Below, in pieces: positions 60,555-64,000 of a DNA stretch of 64,000 nucleotides (within the stretch, counting starts at the first letter, position 1; each line of letters opens with the position of its first letter). The notes beneath the pieces were generated by a model. It worked only from the letters and a program-made list of their open reading frames with translations. It was not told the origin of the DNA and made no database searches. Where the stretch lies: contig JAAYQU010000023.1 of assembly GCA_012519055.1 (NCBI GenBank), positions 62,001 through 126,000 of the forward strand, given 5' to 3'. Position numbers and translations under genes: made by a program. Origin of the DNA: Bacteroidales bacterium. Lineage in GTDB: Bacteria; Bacteroidota; Bacteroidia; Bacteroidales; Salinivirgaceae.

Positions 60555-60758
60555 ACGTTCACGATTTATCAGTATATGACCGCCTGGAATCCATGTGCCT
60601 TATATTCACACCTTTACGCGCCAAACTTAAGCTAACATCATTCGTTTCATTTATTAAATTATTAAAGAAATTAAAAATTCGCTAATAAAACAAAATATGA
60701 CAACTATTTAGTAAAACATTTAATTAATAATTTTTGAAATAATATTACAAACATTATT

Positions 60759-60766
60759 TATCTTTA
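60759..60766 (+). promoter_or_regulatory. Candidate -7 box for the large secreted protein gene
   Basis: TATCTTTA differs from TAnnTTTG only in the last base; a TTTTTG at 60731-60736 lies about 22 bp upstream as a possible -33 element. 65 nt to the start codon. Confidence 0.45.
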
Positions 60767-60831
60767 CATGATCGGTGCGAAATACAGTGAAACTAAATAA
60801 ACATCTACATTAACTAAAAAATGCTCAAGTG

Positions 60832-63800
60832 ATGATTAAAAAATTAACATTTTTAACAGCTGTAATGTTTGTTTGCCTCGGGGTATTATCCCAGCACGCA
60901 ATAGCGCAGCAAGGTGATGCATCAAAAGAACCTATTGTCGTTACGATGCACACTGGAACTGTAACAACCTGTGATGCCCTTTTCTATGACAGCGGTGGTC
61001 CAACAGGTCAATATGGTAATGGCGAGACGTTTACTCTAACATTTCTGCCAGAAACACCTGGTTCTCGAATCAAGGTAACTTTCCTTGAGTTTGATACAGA
61101 AAATCTCTGGGATAAGTTATACGTTTACAATGGAACAAGCTCAAATGCTCCGCTTATCGCTACATTAATGGGGACAACTATTCCTGCAGAGCCATTCATT
61201 GGAGAGAATTCCGATGGAGCCCTTACGTTTTTTTTTCAGTCAGACCCTACTTCTGGTACAAGAGATGGCTGGAAAGCTACTGTAGAATGTTATACTCCTA
61301 TGCTAAATAACTTGGTGGCAGTTGGATTGAACACATCTCCTAATGCAACAGCTAGTGAACCCAAAACTGTTCCTTTCGTTATTTTTAACCAAGGAGGTGC
61401 TAATATTACAGGTGCTCAATATACTGTCCAGTTAAAAGATGCTGCAGATAACGTATTGGCAACTGCAAACGGAATTGATATAATTTCAGGAGCACAAACT
61501 TCCGTTGACTTAATATGGACACCAACAACAACAGGACCAATTGATGTTAAAGGCGTTATTGTATTTGCGGAAGATCAAAATCCTGATGATAATACTAGCC
61601 CACTGGTCACTATTACAGTACACCCAGCAGGTACCTACGTTGCAACGGTAGGTCCAGGTGCCACAGTAACAGGTATGCGTTTCCCTTTTGACATGTACTG
61701 GAAAAACAACTACGCTCAAACCATTTATACAAATGAACAGCTAGGTATAGGTGGTGGTACAATTAACTCTATTGTTTATAAGTACAATTTCGTATCTGCA
61801 GATGTGGGCACGAAAGGCGTAAAAGTTTGGATGGGAGAGACAACCCTATCAAACCTTGACGATGGCTTTATCGACCCAAATACATTTACACTGGTTTATG
61901 ATGGCGACATAGATTTTTTTATTGGAATAAACCATGTTATTATAAACCTGCAAACTCCATATGTCTATACTGGCGGCAACTTGGTTATTCACACATACAG
62001 AAATCTTGATACGCAAGAACACAGTTACCAAGACCTATTCTACATGGTAGCAACAGATGAGAACCACACTCGTCATCGTCAGTCCAACTCACCGCTTGAC
62101 CCACTTGCTCCATCAGGAGGGACAGCAAGAAAGTACGTACCTGAAATTGCTGTCCACTTTAACACATCTGGACTTGGAACAATTTTAGGTAATGTAACAT
62201 GCGAAGGAGCTCCTGCAGAAGGAGTTACCGTTAAATTGGTTGATGAAGAACGACAAACTACTACAAACGCATCGGGAAACTACACTTTTAAATATTTGAC
62301 ACCAGGAATATATAAACTTGAGTTTACCAAATTTGGATACTCAGATGCTTTAGAAGAAAATATTAATGTTATTGGTGACTCTACCATCACTATTAACACA
62401 ACAATAAACCCACTTCCACAAATTACAGTTAGTGGCACTGTTAAAGCAAGTGACACTAATCAACCATTAGATAGCGTTGTTGTTCATTTAAAAGGCTATG
62501 TCAATTACACCGACACTACTAATGCTGGCGGACAATATTCGATAACAGGAGTTTGGGGCGGTGGAAAAGTTTATGAAATTACAACTGAAGAAGTTGGAAA
62601 TTACCAAGCATACAGCGAAACAATAACCGTTAATGACGCTAACGTAACTCACAACATTGTTGTTGAAGAATTTGCTTTCCCTGCCGGTAAAGTTACTGCA
62701 ACAATTGAAGGAGAAAACGTTAAAGTAAACTGGTTACCTCCAGATGGTACTTTAATGGGTGACCCACGATGGATCACTTGGTGTGGTGAACCAGATCCAA
62801 CTAATGGTATCGGAGCTGGTCTTAATCCTTTCACATGTGCACATCGTTTCACTCCTGAACAATTAGAAACGCTAGAAGTAGTTGGTATGTCTGTGACAAA
62901 AGTAAGATTCTTCCCAAGAGGAGCAGGTACATATAAGGTACAAGTATGGACCGGCGGTTCGGCAACAGATCCTGGAACTTTAGCTCACGAACAATTTGCA
63001 GCAAATGTTACACTTTTACAATGGAACGAAGTTGAGCTTACAACACCTGTAGTAATTTCTGAAGGGCAAGAGTTATGGTATGGTATTTATATTGTACCAA
63101 CAGAAACATACGCAGGTGGAGTTGATGCAGGTCCCGCTGTTACTGGATTTGGAGATATGGCGAAAATAGCTGAACAAGAATGGAAAACTTTATCTTCAGT
63201 AGGACTAAGTTACAATTGGGCTTTAGGAGCATATGTTGATAACGGAAAAGGTTTTGTAACAGAACTTAGTATGTTATATGCAGAGTACGAAATGAATGCG
63301 ACAAAAAGAGAAAACTATGAATATGGTAAGGCTTCCCCTGAAGACTTAAGATTTACTTGTAATCATAATTCTGAACAAACTGCTGTTGCCAAAAGCAGTG
63401 CAAACAGAGTATTTGTTGATTATGCTGTATATCGCTTAGTTAAGAACCAACCACAATCAGAGTGGACACAGTTAATCGCTTCAACCTCTGACACTGTATA
63501 TACTGACACTGGTTGGGAAACACTACCTGCGGCACTATACCAATATGCTGTTGTGGCAAAGTACACCAACAATATTGAATCTCAACCAAGATTGTCTAAC
63601 ATTCTTGCAAAAGATATGGAAGCTGAATATACAGTCAACGTTACAAGCACCGCTGATGAACCTATAGCAGGAGCTTTAGTTACCCTAACTAACCATGACG
63701 GTAATGAATTCCATGTCTATGTGGCGACAACTGAAACAACAGGAGGAGTAACATTCCCAGCTGTTTGGAAAGGTGTTTACAGTATTACTGTTACCAAAGA

Positions 63801-64000
63801 TGGATACTTACCATTTGCCGAAGACAACGTAGTTATTGATGCAGATGCTACATATCCTATCGAACTATATGAAATTATTATAGCGCCATACGGCTTATTA
63901 GTTACACAAGATGGTAACGATGATATATTTACTTGGAACAATCAAATTGGTTTCAGCGATGACATTGAAAGCTACGAAGATTTCATAGTTCAAAATATTG
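60832..64000 (+). CDS. Large secreted adhesin-like protein (CUB-like, carboxypeptidase-regulatory-like repeats), cut by window end
   Basis: Open frame from ATG 60832 to the window end (1056 codons, no stop). Signal peptide LTFLTAVMFVCLGVLSQHAIA; CUB-like domain (about 46-152: YDSGGPTGQYGNGETFTLTF, with Cys49 and Cys153); a CARDB-like domain (about 157-265: LVAVGLNTSPNATASEPKTV); a beta domain of choice-of-anchor type (about 270-440); two carboxypeptidase-regulatory-like repeats (LGTILGNVTCEGAPAEGVTV at about 450, then ITVSGTVKASDTNQPLDSVV at about 530); a second choice-of-anchor-type domain with WITWC; a Fn3-like segment (YAVYRLVKNQPQSEWTQLI); a third regulatory-like repeat; and a start of a gingipain-type adhesin domain (DDIESYEDF). 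A T9SS tail is expected beyond the window. Confidence 0.85.
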   Translation, partial: MIKKLTFLTAVMFVCLGVLSQHAIAQQGDASKEPIVVTMHTGTVTTCDALFYDSGGPTGQYGNGETFTLTFLPETPGSRIKVTFLEFDTENLWDKLYVYNGTSSNAPLIATLMGTTIPAEPFIGENSDGALTFFFQSDPTSGTRDGWKATVECYTPMLNNLVAVGLNTSPNATASEPKTVPFVIFNQGGANITGAQYTVQLKDAADNVLATANGIDIISGAQTSVDLIWTPTTTGPIDVKGVIVFAEDQNPDDNTSPLVTITVHPAGTYVATVGPGATVTGMRFPFDMYWKNNYAQTIYTNEQLGIGGGTINSIVYKYNFVSADVGTKGVKVWMGETTLSNLDDGFIDPNTFTLVYDGDIDFFIGINHVIINLQTPYVYTGGNLVIHTYRNLDTQEHSYQDLFYMVATDENHTRHRQSNSPLDPLAPSGGTARKYVPEIAVHFNTSGLGTILGNVTCEGAPAEGVTVKLVDEERQTTTNASGNYTFKYLTPGIYKLEFTKFGYSDALEENINVIGDSTITINTTINPLPQITVSGTVKASDTNQPLDSVVVHLKGYVNYTDTTNAGGQYSITGVWGGGKVYEITTEEVGNYQAYSETITVNDANVTHNIVVEEFAFPAGKVTATIEGENVKVNWLPPDGTLMGDPRWITWCGEPDPTNGIGAGLNPFTCAHRFTPEQLETLEVVGMSVTKVRFFPRGAGTYKVQVWTGGSATDPGTLAHEQFAANVTLLQWNEVELTTPVVISEGQELWYGIYIVPTETYAGGVDAGPAVTGFGDMAKIAEQEWKTLSSVGLSYNWALGAYVDNGKGFVTELSMLYAEYEMNATKRENYEYGKASPEDLRFTCNHNSEQTAVAKSSANRVFVDYAVYRLVKNQPQSEWTQLIASTSDTVYTDTGWETLPAALYQYAVVAKYTNNIESQPRLSNILAKDMEAEYTVNVTSTADEPIAGALVTLTNHDGNEFHVYVATTETTGGVTFPAVWKGVYSITVTKDGYLPFAEDNVVIDADATYPIELYEIIIAPYGLLVTQDGNDDIFTWNNQIGFSDDIESYEDFIVQNI

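Overview
The window is one contiguous, AT-rich chromosomal stretch of a Bacteroidota (Bacteroidetes) bacterium, most likely an anaerobic Bacteroidales-type organism. Four things point there: several proteins end in type IX secretion (T9SS) C-terminal sorting domains; many genes are preceded by the Bacteroidota -7 box TAnnTTTG rather than an E. coli -10; classical ribosome binding sites are mostly absent; and the gene content includes LptE-family lipoprotein, LpxK, a full-length DnaE and a SUF Fe-S operon. The cluster at 18.4-22.7 kb resembles the anaerobe-linked orange protein (ORP) loci. No rRNA, tRNA, CRISPR array, prophage or IS transposase was seen.

Layout. 0-2.9 kb: sigma-54 activator (cut by the window start), LptE-like lipoprotein, a TPR-like protein and SecG. 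3.1-8.2 kb: parE, parC, aroK. 8.2-9.2 kb: a T9SS protein and two repeat elements. 9.2-13.2 kb: dnaE and trxA on the minus strand. 13.5-17.5 kb: M3 peptidase, then a LytTR regulator and LytS-like kinase. 17.8-22.7 kb: small lipoprotein, then the ORP-like cluster (DUF134 regulator, two NifX-family proteins, a Gly/Arg-rich small protein, two ferredoxin-containing MinD ATPases and a cysteine-free Mrp/NBP35 ATPase). 22.7-25.3 kb: ugd and rlmN, divergent. 25.5-28.1 kb: a class III cyclase/HD fusion and a double universal stress protein. 28.2-32.7 kb: ilvE, outer-membrane protein, lpxK, ArsR regulator, hydrolase. 32.7-36.8 kb: M1 peptidase with T9SS tail, heptose-7-phosphate kinase, and a uracil-DNA-glycosylase-like protein. 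37-45.2 kb: a minus-strand run coaD, TlpA-like protein, yifB, porin, HlyD adaptor and MacB-like permease. 45.6-48.1 kb: rfbB, a PHP-type phosphatase and frr. 48.3-51.2 kb: two T9SS surface proteins, the second split by a 9-G tract. 51.4-56.3 kb: sufBCDS. 56.3-60.6 kb: a very large histidine kinase and rlmH. 60.8 kb to the end: a large secreted adhesin-like protein that runs off the window.

The most interesting parts are the ORP-like cluster with a two-palindrome operator over its promoter; the poly-G tract whose length decides whether a T9SS protein is made in full; the cyclase whose first metal-binding Asp is Asn while its HD domain is intact; and four families of short intergenic repeats, including a 74-bp element present twice in opposite orientation and a 28-bp palindrome between convergent genes whose base changes keep the RNA hairpin.
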